DNA from: Candidatus Palauibacter polyketidifaciens
GTDB taxonomy: Bacteria > Gemmatimonadota > Gemmatimonadetes > Palauibacterales > Palauibacteraceae
Assembly (NCBI RefSeq): GCF_947581785.1
Contig: NZ_CANPVO010000021.1
Span: 1 to 64,000 of the forward strand
Direction: 5' to 3'
Length of the DNA: 64,000 bases
The notes under the pieces were generated by a model. It saw nothing but the letters and a program-made list of their open reading frames with translations. It did no database searches and was not told where the DNA came from. Below, piece by piece: positions 43,698 to 52,274 of this stretch; position 1 is the first letter of the stretch, and each line of letters begins with the position of its first letter. Position numbers and translations under genes: made by a program.

Positions 43698-46587
43698 CGG
43701 GAGCCACCCCGTTTCCTCCGCGCTCGACCCGCCGCCCGGCGAGTTCGATGAGGCGGGCGCCGGGTCCCGCGAGGTTCTCCCTCGCCCAGTCCCGCACATC
43801 CTCCTCGTGCGTGAAGAGGATGACCTGGGTAGAGCCCGCGAGCGCGTGCAGCGTCTGCAGCACCGCCTGTTTCCGGACCGCGTCGGACGCGCCCACGACA
43901 TCGTCGAGGATGAGGGGGCACGTCTCGCCCTCCCGGGTGAGGTGCCGTGAGAGCGCGAACCTGAGCAGCAGGTAGATCTGCTCCGCGGTGCCGTGAGAGA
44001 GCAGTTCGGCGGAGCGCCAGCGCCCCCCCGGGGTCCGGACCTCGACGAGCAGATTCTCCGGGTCGATTCGGCATCCCGTGTAGCGGCCGTCCGTCACTCC
44101 GGGAAGCCATTCGAGGACCGTCCGCGTCAGAACGGGCGCGATGTCGCGCAGCACGCGCTCCTGCGCCTCTTCGAGGAATCCGATCGTGCAGTCCAGCGTG
44201 TCCTTGAGGCGGGCGATCCTCGCCTGTTTCCGCTCGGCCGCCGCCAGCGCGTCCTCCGCGTCGGCGACGCTGGGCAGATGGTGCTCACGTTCGGTGAGCT
44301 GGCCGCCGGCGCGCAGTACCTCCTCGCGGGCCGCCTCCGCTTCCCGCCTCAGATTTTCCAGCGTCTCCCCGGTCGGCCGCCCCGGCCGAGCTTTGACAAG
44401 GAGGTCCGCCCCGAGCCGGTCGACGAGCCCGCTGGCCCGGAGGCGGCGTTGCTCCACTTCGTCCGCGAATTCATCCAGCGTCCGCTCGCCGAGCAACTGT
44501 TGCAGGCGATCCCATGATTTGTTGCGTTCGCCGGCCTCCGCGAGCATCCGCTCCCGGCCCGCGCGCCACTCCTCCAGCGCGTCCGCCAGCTCCTCGGGGT
44601 CTTCGGCGGTCACGCCGATCTGCGACCCGGCTTCACGCAGCTTGTTTACGGCATCATCGGCCCGCTCCGACCGATGTGCGTGCCGCGTCTCCGCCGCCAG
44701 GCGCCTGGCCCGTTCGTCGCTCCACTCTCGGCGCTGCCCCGCGGTCCGCCGTTCGAGTTCATCCAACTCGCTCCGGGTGACGCCCCGGGTCCTCAACTCC
44801 GCGAGCGGGGCTCCGGCCGCATCCGCGAGGAGGGCATCGGCCGCGATGCGCAGCCGATCCGTCTCGGCGGCAAGTGCGTCGAAGGATGAACCGGCAAGCA
44901 GCCCCTGAAGCTCATCCCACTGCGAGCCCCGCCGCGCCGCCTCTTCCCTTCCGGCCTGCCGGGACTCGGCCTCGCGGCGCAGCGACTCCGCGAGCGCTCC
45001 CGGTTCCAGCGAACCCGCGTCCTCCCCGCCGGCGAATTCACGAAGGCGGTCGATCGCGTCGCGCCGGGTCCGCAGTTCGGCCGCGTACCGCCTGTGGGCC
45101 GAGCGTCCGGTCTCGAGTTCGCGGCGGAGACTGTCGCGCCGCACGTCCAGCGCGAGCGCGATCTCGGAGCCGTCGGCCCGCGTCCTCGCCAGTCGGTGAG
45201 ACAGGACGCCTCCCGCCCCGACCGCGAACAGGATCAGCCCCGCGGAGCGCGACTCCGGCGCCAGCAGCGCGAGGACGAGACCTCCGATCGCCACGGCCGC
45301 CGAAAGAGCCAGCCACGCCGCGGCTCGCGCGGGCGAACGTCGCCGGGGGGCCGCCGGCCGCCTCTCTTCGAGATCGGCCAGATCCCCCTCGATTTCCTCC
45401 AACCTCCGCCCCGCGGGCGGCTCGACCTCGGAAAGCGACCCCCAAGCGCGGAGCGCGTCGCGGATCTCCGCCAGGCGCGCGTCCTCCTCCGGGGAAACCC
45501 GGGGGCCGCCCTCCGGGAAGAGCGCCTGCAGCTCACGTGCACCTGCAAGGCGAGCCTCCACTTTTGCGGCAGCGGCCTCCGCGACGACCGCCCGCGCGGC
45601 CGCCAGTTCCGCATCGGCTCCCTCGATCCTCTCCTCGATCTCTCGCGCCGAGGGCCCAGTCAGCTCCACCGGATCGGGGAGGTTGCGCCACGTCGTGAGC
45701 GCTTCGGTGACCGCCCGCGTGAGCCCGCCGCCCTCGGGGATCGGGTGGGGCGCCCCCTCGGGGAACTCCTCGTGCAGGGCCCGTGCCTCCCGCAGCCGCT
45801 CCGCGTGCGTCTCCGCCTCGGCGCCCGCGAGCGCGGCCTCCGCCGCCTCCACGCGGTGGCGGGCCTCCCTCGCCGCCCTCTCCAGCGTTTCGACCTCGGC
45901 GCGACGCTCCTGAAAGTCCTGGTGCGCCTCGCGGGCCGCCTCCAGAGCCTCGCGCGCCTCCGCGACCCGCCGCGCGGTCGTCATGAGCGGCTTCGTCGGA
46001 GCCCGGGTCGATCCGACGCGTTCCCGGAGAACCTCCTCGAGCCGCTGCAGCGCGGCGGCCGCGGTCTGGTCCACGCCCGCCGTCGCCGCGGCGCGCTGCA
46101 TGTCCTCCTGCAGCGATTCGGGGTCGTCCCGGACCCTGAGGATGTCCGTCTGACGCACACAGGCGGTGGCGAGAAACGAGCGGCGGTTCAGGCCCAGCCA
46201 CCGAGAGCCGTCCGGCGCCCCGTCGAACAGGATCTCGCCCGAAAAGTCCCGTCCCGCGACGCTCATGTCCTCCGCCGAACTCTCGATCCTTCCCGCGAGA
46301 TCATGCCTCAATTCCACGCGTCGTCCGTTTTCGAGCGCGACGATGGCTCCGACTTCCCACTCGTCGTCGTCCCACGGCCTGTGGCGCTCCGCGAACCGCT
46401 TCTCCTCCTTCCGCATCGCCCCCTTGCCGCGCCGCATGCCGCAGAGCCCGGCGTACAGCGCCGCGTGCCAGGACGATTTCCCCGCCTCGTTGCGTCCGAA
46501 GACGACGTTCATGCCCGGCGCCAGTTCCAGCGTCTCATCCCGGAAGGGGCCGAAGCGATGGGCCGTCACGGACTCGAAGCGCATCAC
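43690..46587 (-). CDS. SbcC/YhaN-type SMC-like ATPase
   Basis: A 965-residue DNA-repair ATPase. It has an N-terminal P-loop half with GRNEAGKSS near residue 34, a very long central region rich in Glu, Arg and Ala that would form a coiled coil (about 200-760), and a C-terminal half with HGTAEQIYLLLRFAL signature and LILDDVVGASD Walker B. This is the SMC-like head arrangement of SbcC/Rad50 and Bacillus YhaN. A hydrophobic segment near residues 410-450 looks like a membrane hairpin, as noted for YhaN-like proteins. It starts inside the end of the nuclease gene (ATGA overlap), so the two form a unit. Confidence 0.86.
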   Translation of the reverse strand: MMRFESVTAHRFGPFRDETLELAPGMNVVFGRNEAGKSSWHAALYAGLCGMRRGKGAMRKEEKRFAERHRPWDDDEWEVGAIVALENGRRVELRHDLAGRIESSAEDMSVAGRDFSGEILFDGAPDGSRWLGLNRRSFLATACVRQTDILRVRDDPESLQEDMQRAAATAGVDQTAAAALQRLEEVLRERVGSTRAPTKPLMTTARRVAEAREALEAAREAHQDFQERRAEVETLERAAREARHRVEAAEAALAGAEAETHAERLREARALHEEFPEGAPHPIPEGGGLTRAVTEALTTWRNLPDPVELTGPSAREIEERIEGADAELAAARAVVAEAAAAKVEARLAGARELQALFPEGGPRVSPEEDARLAEIRDALRAWGSLSEVEPPAGRRLEEIEGDLADLEERRPAAPRRRSPARAAAWLALSAAVAIGGLVLALLAPESRSAGLILFAVGAGGVLSHRLARTRADGSEIALALDVRRDSLRRELETGRSAHRRYAAELRTRRDAIDRLREFAGGEDAGSLEPGALAESLRREAESRQAGREEAARRGSQWDELQGLLAGSSFDALAAETDRLRIAADALLADAAGAPLAELRTRGVTRSELDELERRTAGQRREWSDERARRLAAETRHAHRSERADDAVNKLREAGSQIGVTAEDPEELADALEEWRAGRERMLAEAGERNKSWDRLQQLLGERTLDEFADEVEQRRLRASGLVDRLGADLLVKARPGRPTGETLENLRREAEAAREEVLRAGGQLTEREHHLPSVADAEDALAAAERKQARIARLKDTLDCTIGFLEEAQERVLRDIAPVLTRTVLEWLPGVTDGRYTGCRIDPENLLVEVRTPGGRWRSAELLSHGTAEQIYLLLRFALSRHLTREGETCPLILDDVVGASDAVRKQAVLQTLHALAGSTQVILFTHEEDVRDWARENLAGPGARLIELAGRRVERGGNGVAPAT

Positions 46588-47699
46588 AGCACCTCGAGGT
46601 CGTCGCGTCCGTCGAGCGCCCGCAGTCCCATCCGCAGGACACGGCGCTCCTCATCTTCCGCCAACTCCGCTCCCATCACATCCTCGACGAACCGTCCTCG
46701 CACGGTGGGCTCCCCGCGGATCTCTTCGAGGTCGTACGCCAGGTGCAATTCGGACTTTCGGACCTGCACGGCGTCGAACGTTTCGAGCAACTGCTCGCGG
46801 ATCGTGTCCTCCTGGAGGTCGAGGGACGGCTCGAGGTCGCCGCACACCGTGAGACGCGCGAGTCCCGCGAGGCTCTCCGTCATCGCGCGCAGCGTGTCCC
46901 GAATCTGCTGGCGGCTCGTGAGGCCCGTGACATCGAGCCGCAGATCGTGAACCGGGGTGACCGCCACGACGTGGCGCTCTCGCGCGACCTCGCCCTCCGC
47001 GTCGATCGTCGCCACGACGGGTCCGCGCTCCCCCTCCTCTCCGAACTGCAGCGGGTCGGGGTTGCCCGGATAGGTGTGATGGGCGCCGTCCGCCGGCCGG
47101 TGATAGTGGCCGAGGAACGCGTGATTCAGTCCGCTTTCCGGGATCTCGGCGGTCTCGAATGGGGCGTACGGCGCCTTCCGTTCACCCTGTGCCGCGAGCC
47201 ACGACCGTTCCGCTCCGTGAAAGAGCGCCACGTGCGCCCCCGCCCCGGAGACGCGGAAGCCGTCGCCGAGGAAGTTGTCCGTGTTGGCGGGAGCGCAGTG
47301 CGCGCCCCCCCAGAGCGTGATGCCGGGCGCGAGGGAGACCGCCTGCAGCGTCGCATCCCGAAAGATGTGGACGTTCCCGCTCCATCCCTCTGTCGCGTAC
47401 GCGCTCGTCGGCCCGTACCAGTCGTGATTGCCGGGCGCGACGTAGACGGGCACCGGGTCGAGAGAGGCGAAGGTCTGCCGCAGGAAGTTCGCCGTGTCGA
47501 GCGTGACGCGATCGTGCTCGTACAGGTCGCCTCCGCAGAAGAGTGCGTCCGCGCCGGTCGAGCGCACGAGTTCCACGATCGCGAGCAGGGTGTCGCGAAG
47601 CGCCTCGCGCCGCCGCCGCGCCACGTCGCCCGTCGCCTCGCACCACGCGAACGGGGAGTCGAGATGGAGGTCGGCGAAGTGGACGATCGTCCGTTGCAC
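46584..47699 (-). CDS. SbcD/YhaO-type metallophosphoesterase nuclease
   Basis: A 371-residue Mn-dependent exonuclease subunit that pairs with the overlapping SbcC/YhaN-type ATPase. The calcineurin-like motifs are all present: FADLHLDS (D10, H12), GGDLYEHD near residue 56, PGNHDW near 92, and GHYH near 195. The C-terminal part is alpha/beta with a DLEPSLDLQEDTIREQLLETFD region for partner contact. The gene starts 2 nt after the patatin-like gene stop. It is likely a DNA double-strand break or hairpin processing complex. Confidence 0.88.
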   Translation of the reverse strand: MQRTIVHFADLHLDSPFAWCEATGDVARRRREALRDTLLAIVELVRSTGADALFCGGDLYEHDRVTLDTANFLRQTFASLDPVPVYVAPGNHDWYGPTSAYATEGWSGNVHIFRDATLQAVSLAPGITLWGGAHCAPANTDNFLGDGFRVSGAGAHVALFHGAERSWLAAQGERKAPYAPFETAEIPESGLNHAFLGHYHRPADGAHHTYPGNPDPLQFGEEGERGPVVATIDAEGEVARERHVVAVTPVHDLRLDVTGLTSRQQIRDTLRAMTESLAGLARLTVCGDLEPSLDLQEDTIREQLLETFDAVQVRKSELHLAYDLEEIRGEPTVRGRFVEDVMGAELAEDEERRVLRMGLRALDGRDDLEVL

Positions 47700-47701
47700 A
47701 G

Positions 47702-48862
47702 TCAGGTGAGAAACGCCTCGATGCGGCCCCAGTTCGCCTCCGCGTCGGAGGCTCCCAGCTCCACGAGCGCCCGGATGTACTCGCTCTCGAACAGGAGATA
47801 ACTCAGGAAGTCGGCGGTCTTGATGTCCGGCGTTCCGAGACCTCGCACGAGAAACCTGAGCGCCGGGGGAAGTTCGATCTCGAAGTCGCGGGCGAGTTTC
47901 CCGATGTCCCGCGAGGGTCTCAGGATAAGCAGGTCGACGCGGCGCAGACCCTGGCTCTCGGAGACCTCGCGGGGGAGTCGGTCGACGAGGAGGTTGATCC
48001 GGCGCAGCGCGGCGGCGTCCCAGTCCAGCGTGTCGAGAAAGACCGAGTTCAGCAGCAGGCCCAGGACTCGTGCAGGCGGGGGATATCCGGTCGTGTCCGG
48101 CGCCCGCGCCTCCAGTTCGGACCGTCGGTAACGGGCCGAGATCGTGAAGATGCGGTCCGCCCCCATGTGAATCGCGGGCGCCAGCGGCGCGGCAGTGCGA
48201 AAGCTCCCGTCCCCGTAATACTGCTGGCCGAGCTTGATGGCCGGGAACACGAGCGGGATCGACGCGGAGGCGAGGATGTGGTCCACCGAAATGTTCGTCC
48301 GCACGAGTCGGTAGTGTGCGCTCGCGCGCCCGGGCCCCGACCGCGGTTCGCCCTGTACGAAAAGGACCGTGCGGCCCGTCTGGTACGACATCGCGGTGAG
48401 GCCGACCGCTTCGAGGTCCCCCGCCCGGATCCGGGCGTCGATCTCTCCGCGGCCGACGTCGCGCTCGATGAACTCCCGCAGCGGCGACGTGTCGACGAGG
48501 CTCTGGAAACGGGGACTCAGCCCGGTCCCGCCGCCCAGCAGCGACCCTCCCATCCGCAGGCCCACCTTGAGCAGGGAAGCGGGGTTGGTGCGCAGCACTT
48601 CCTCGGTCGTGAGCGAGAGCCAGCGGCGCTTCAGTGCCTGCGTCGCGCCATGCAGGTTTCCGTTGTAGGCAGCAAGGAAACCCACGTTGATCGCGCCCGC
48701 CGAGACGCCGGTGAGGAGGGGGATCCGAAGCCCGGGCAGCTGTCTGCCGATATAGCTCAGCACGCCGGTCTGGTAGGCGGCCCTCGCGCCGCCACCCGAG
48801 AGGGCGAAGGCCAGTTTTCCCCGCGCGGCGCCGGAAGCGCCGCTCCCAGGGGCTCCCGTCAC
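47702..48862 (-). CDS. Patatin-like phospholipase
   Basis: A 386-residue lipid acyl hydrolase with the patatin catalytic dyad. The oxyanion-hole motif SGGGARAAY lies at residues 22-30, nucleophile S54 sits in GVSAG, and the Asp of the dyad is in YYGDGSF (near residue 216). There is no signal peptide, so it acts in the cytoplasm or at the inner membrane. The GTG start overlaps no other gene; it is 13 nt after the small conserved protein. Bacterial patatins cleave membrane phospholipids, which fits neighbours that deal with envelope stress. Confidence 0.88.
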   Translation of the reverse strand: MTGAPGSGASGAARGKLAFALSGGGARAAYQTGVLSYIGRQLPGLRIPLLTGVSAGAINVGFLAAYNGNLHGATQALKRRWLSLTTEEVLRTNPASLLKVGLRMGGSLLGGGTGLSPRFQSLVDTSPLREFIERDVGRGEIDARIRAGDLEAVGLTAMSYQTGRTVLFVQGEPRSGPGRASAHYRLVRTNISVDHILASASIPLVFPAIKLGQQYYGDGSFRTAAPLAPAIHMGADRIFTISARYRRSELEARAPDTTGYPPPARVLGLLLNSVFLDTLDWDAAALRRINLLVDRLPREVSESQGLRRVDLLILRPSRDIGKLARDFEIELPPALRFLVRGLGTPDIKTADFLSYLLFESEYIRALVELGASDAEANWGRIEAFLT

Positions 48863-48875
48863 GCCGGTCCCCGCG

Positions 48876-49385
48876 TCAGGACCGTCCGCCGGGTCGGCCC
48901 AGGAGTTGCCGGTGCCAGGAACGGGCCGCCGGCCGCTCGAGTTCGCCCGCCCGCAGCGCCGCCAACGTGTCGATGGTTGGATCGAAGACGGGAGTCGCGT
49001 CGCCGATCGCTCCGGTCAGCGCCCGCGCCCGGAACTCCGGTCGCGCGCAACTCTCGATTGCGCCGGACTCGTCCCGGTAGAACACGCGTGTGCTGTCGAG
49101 AAGCGAGCAGCCCAGGCGTTCCTCGAGCGCGCCCAGCCGCCGGGACATCGCGTCGATCGAGCATCCGGACGCGGGCGCCGAAGCCTCGTCCACGGCGACG
49201 ACCGCGAAACGGTCTTCGATCCATTCCACGCCCGCCCGCAGCGCCGTCCCGTGCGCGGTCCAGATGTCGACGAACGCGCGCAGGTCGACCATCAGCGCTT
49301 CGCGCTCCTCGGAGGTCAGCGGACGGTCCGCCCCGTAGATCCAGACGCGGGCGGAATCCGGAAGCGATGTCAGCGGAACACTCAT
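48876..49385 (-). CDS. Conserved small protein of a Bacteroidota-type family
   Basis: A 169-residue soluble protein that resembles a family widespread in Bacteroidota and often misnamed ABC transporter ATPase. Common features are SRVWIYxxxR-like segment (here ARVWIYGADRPLT), a WTAHG-x-x-L motif, a VVAVDE segment, an ASGCSIDA cysteine motif, a VFYRD stretch, and a final ARSWHRQLL. It has no P-loop, so it is not an ATPase. The family function is not known to me. The ATG at 49385 is chosen because the conserved motifs begin soon after. It sits between the MacB-type permease and the patatin gene. Confidence 0.75.
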   Translation of the reverse strand: MSVPLTSLPDSARVWIYGADRPLTSEEREALMVDLRAFVDIWTAHGTALRAGVEWIEDRFAVVAVDEASAPASGCSIDAMSRRLGALEERLGCSLLDSTRVFYRDESGAIESCARPEFRARALTGAIGDATPVFDPTIDTLAALRAGELERPAARSWHRQLLGRPGGRS

Positions 49386-49455
49386 GCCGGGACCATACGT
49401 CGGCCCGCGACCTCCCGCCAACCCGGGTGTGCGCGGGCTGGCAGCCCACGGCCCG

Positions 49456-50667
49456 CTATTCGTACCGAAGCGCCACGATCGGATCGAGCCGGGCCGCGCG
49501 CCGGGCGGGCCAGAGGCCGAAGAACACGCCGACCGCGGCGGCGAACACCACGGCGAGGCCGATCGCCTGCGGCGCGATGGCCATCGTCCAGCCCGCCGAC
49601 CGCGAGAGCATCTCCGCCGCGCCGTAGGCGAAGGCGACGCCGAGGATCCCGCCGGTCATGCAGAGCGTCGTGGCTTCGAGCAGGAACTGGAGCAGGACCG
49701 CCCGCCTCGTGGCGCCGAGCGCCTTGCGCACGCCGATCTCCTTCGTCCGCTCGGTGACCGACACCAGCATGATGTTCATGATCCCGATGCCCCCGACGAG
49801 GAGGCTGACCGCGGCGATCCCGGCGAGCAGCATCGTGAACGTCTGCGTTGTCTCCTGCGCCATCTCGAGGAACTGCACGCTGTCGGAGATCCAGAAGTCG
49901 TTCTCCCGTCCCAGGGGAAGGCGGTGTTCGCGCCGGAGCACGTCCTCGATCTGCACCATCGCGACGGGAATCGCCGCCTCGCTCTCGACCACGACCTTGA
50001 ACTGGCTCACGCGGTCGGTCCCCAGCAACCGGAACTGCGCCGTCTCCAGCGGGACGAAGATCTGCTCATCCTGGTTGAACCAGCCCGATCCGCCTTTTCC
50101 CTCCAGCACTCCCACGACTTCGAACGAGATGTTCCGGATCGAGATCGTTCGGCCGACGAGTTCGGCGGCTTCAGTGTTCAGCACCGCCGGCACCGCGCCC
50201 CCGAGCACGGCGACGCGCCGCCGGCCGCGGTTCTCGGACTCATCGAAGAAGCGCCCCAGTTGAAGCGTGTGGTTCTCGACGGCCACGTAATTCGGCGTCG
50301 TGCCGAGAATCCGCACGCTCGCGTTGTTGCGTCCGAACTGGACCTGCAACTGCCCCTGCATCTCGGGGGCGACCTCCGTCAGAGCCGGGGCCCCCCGCCG
50401 CACCGCCTCGACATCTTCGGTCGTCAGCCGGGCGTTCGATCCGCCGCGCACGCCGCGGAACATCCCCTGCCCGGGGCGGACCGTAAGCACGTTCGTGCCG
50501 AGCGACTCGATCTGGTTCTCGACCTGCCGCTGGGCGCCCTCCCCGAGGGCCACCATCGTGATCACGGCCCCCACCCCGATGACGATCCCGAGCATGGTCA
50601 GGAACGAGCGCAGCTTGTTGGCGCGGATCGCATCCATCGCCACGCGAAGAATCTCGAAGAAGATCAT
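49456..50667 (-). CDS. MacB-type ABC permease without ATPase domain
   Basis: A 403-residue FtsX/MacB-type permease. It has an N-terminal membrane helix near residues 19-42, a large periplasmic MacB core domain (with NVLTVRPGQGM near 60 and NYVAVENHTLQLGRFF near 128), and three C-terminal helices preceded by IGIMNIMLVSVTERTKEIGVRKALGA. MacB itself carries an N-terminal ATPase; here it is missing, and no separate ATPase gene lies between this gene and the adaptor upstream. The ATPase must come from elsewhere. It is encoded 10 nt after the adaptor gene. Confidence 0.92.
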   Translation of the reverse strand: MIFFEILRVAMDAIRANKLRSFLTMLGIVIGVGAVITMVALGEGAQRQVENQIESLGTNVLTVRPGQGMFRGVRGGSNARLTTEDVEAVRRGAPALTEVAPEMQGQLQVQFGRNNASVRILGTTPNYVAVENHTLQLGRFFDESENRGRRRVAVLGGAVPAVLNTEAAELVGRTISIRNISFEVVGVLEGKGGSGWFNQDEQIFVPLETAQFRLLGTDRVSQFKVVVESEAAIPVAMVQIEDVLRREHRLPLGRENDFWISDSVQFLEMAQETTQTFTMLLAGIAAVSLLVGGIGIMNIMLVSVTERTKEIGVRKALGATRRAVLLQFLLEATTLCMTGGILGVAFAYGAAEMLSRSAGWTMAIAPQAIGLAVVFAAAVGVFFGLWPARRAARLDPIVALRYE

Positions 50668-50677
50668 CGGACCGCCA

Positions 50678-52144
50678 TCACCTTCCCCCGATGCCCGGCA
50701 GCGCCGTCCGGCTGCGGATTCGGTCGAGGAACTCCTGCTGCGCGATGAGCGAGGTGGGGACCGCGACGATCTCCTCGCCCTCCTCGAGCCCGCGGACGAT
50801 CTGCGTGTGGTCGAAGTCGCTGAGGCCGATCATGACCGGCTTCAGGTCGAGGAGGCCGCTCGCATCGTACCTGAACACGAATGCCGGGCGGGGCTCGTCG
50901 GGCCGCCGCGCGGGTCCGCCCCCGCCGCCTCCGGGTCCGCCGCCTCCGCGGTTCCGGAACTGCTGCATCATCTGCCGCCGCTCGTCGTCGGACAGGTTCT
51001 GAATGACCCGCATCCGCTCCTGCTGCGACATCGACTGGAATTCCGACATCGGAACCCCGCCGATCATCGGCTCCTCCTCGCCCTCCGCCGATCCATCCCC
51101 TTCCGCCGCCGGCCGATCCTGGCTCTGGAAGTCGCGCAGCAGCGCGTTGACATCGGCGTCGATCTCGAGCGCCCGGACGATCTGGACGGCCTCCTGCTGG
51201 GATTTGATGCCGCTGTTCGCCACCGCGAGAACGTCCTCCTGGCGCCCGATCACGACTTCGACGTCCGCGTTCATCCCCGGCCGCAGCAGATCCTCCTCGT
51301 TGGAAATGCGCGTGAGGACGGCGAACATGGTCACGTTCTGCTCGACGACCGCCTGCGGTTCAATCTTGAGGACGGCCCCCCTGAAGGTCCGGGTGGGATA
51401 CGCTTCCACCGTGATGTCCGCCGGCAGTCCCGGCTGGAGCCGGCCGATGTCCGTCTCGTCGACGAGCATGCGCACCTGGACCTCGGTGAGATCGGCCATC
51501 CGCATCAGCACCGTGCCGCCCGTGAGGTCGCGCGTCCCCGTGACGACCTGTCCCTGCTCCACCGTCCGCTCCACGATGGTTCCGGTGATCGGGGCCCGGA
51601 GCGTCACGTCGTCCAGCTTGTCCTCGGCGAGCTCGAGGTTGGTCGTGGCGCGGACCAGGGAAGCCCTCGCGTTCGCCGCCGAGAGGATCGCGTTCTCCAG
51701 CTCCTCCGAGGTCACGATGTCGGACTCGTGAAGCGCCTCGACCCGCTCGAGCTGGCGTCCCGCGACATCGTTCTGTGCCTCCGCGACGTCGAGGTCGGCC
51801 TGGGCCTGGGCGTGCGCGTTATTCACATCGCGCGGGTCGATCCGCACGAGGAGCGTTCCCTGTTCGACGTTGTCCCCGAGTTCGACGGGCAACTGGAGAA
51901 CTTCGCCGCCGGCCTGCGACTTGACCTCGATCACGCGGATCGGTTCGACCGTCCCGGTCGCCTCGACGCTGGAGACGATGGTCTGGTGGCCCGCGGTCAG
52001 CGTCTGGAGCGTCTGCTCCGGTTCGTTGGCCTCGCCGGTCGCACAACCTGCGACCGCGAGTCCAAGCGCCGTGAGGACGGTGGCGTGGCCCGGGGAACCG
52101 CCTCGCAGGCGGAAGCGACGCCGGCAGCGTTCGAATATGGACAT
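50678..52144 (-). CDS. MacA-like periplasmic adaptor (membrane fusion protein)
   Basis: A 488-residue adaptor subunit of a tripartite efflux pump. A lipoprotein-like signal (Cys in AGCATG, near residue 33) ends the hydrophobic N-terminus. The biotinyl-lipoyl half-motif IEVKSQAGGEVLQLPVELGDNV, the helical hairpin near 95-170, and the beta-barrel domain with APITGTIVERTVEQGQVV follow. Near residue 350-430 there is an unusual insert with a MSQQERMRVIQNLSDDERRQM stretch and a Gly-rich run. The start at 52144 is the first ATG that keeps the signal sequence. It is encoded 10 nt before the permease. Confidence 0.92.
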   Translation of the reverse strand: MSIFERCRRRFRLRGGSPGHATVLTALGLAVAGCATGEANEPEQTLQTLTAGHQTIVSSVEATGTVEPIRVIEVKSQAGGEVLQLPVELGDNVEQGTLLVRIDPRDVNNAHAQAQADLDVAEAQNDVAGRQLERVEALHESDIVTSEELENAILSAANARASLVRATTNLELAEDKLDDVTLRAPITGTIVERTVEQGQVVTGTRDLTGGTVLMRMADLTEVQVRMLVDETDIGRLQPGLPADITVEAYPTRTFRGAVLKIEPQAVVEQNVTMFAVLTRISNEEDLLRPGMNADVEVVIGRQEDVLAVANSGIKSQQEAVQIVRALEIDADVNALLRDFQSQDRPAAEGDGSAEGEEEPMIGGVPMSEFQSMSQQERMRVIQNLSDDERRQMMQQFRNRGGGGPGGGGGGPARRPDEPRPAFVFRYDASGLLDLKPVMIGLSDFDHTQIVRGLEEGEEIVAVPTSLIAQQEFLDRIRSRTALPGIGGR

Positions 52145-52274
52145 CGGAATCTCGTCTCGTGTCGGGGTCCGTGAACGGGCCAGCGGGGCGGCGAAACCGC
52201 GCCGTGGTAGCACGCTGAGAGGACACTCCGCGCGGGTCCGACGTTGAAGAGATTACGGCACGCGACGCGAGCGG

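Noticed and set aside
48859-49449. A 196-residue minus-strand frame overlapping the conserved small protein
   Set aside because: The 48876-49385 frame shows conserved family motifs; this frame is Arg/Gly-rich and motif-free.
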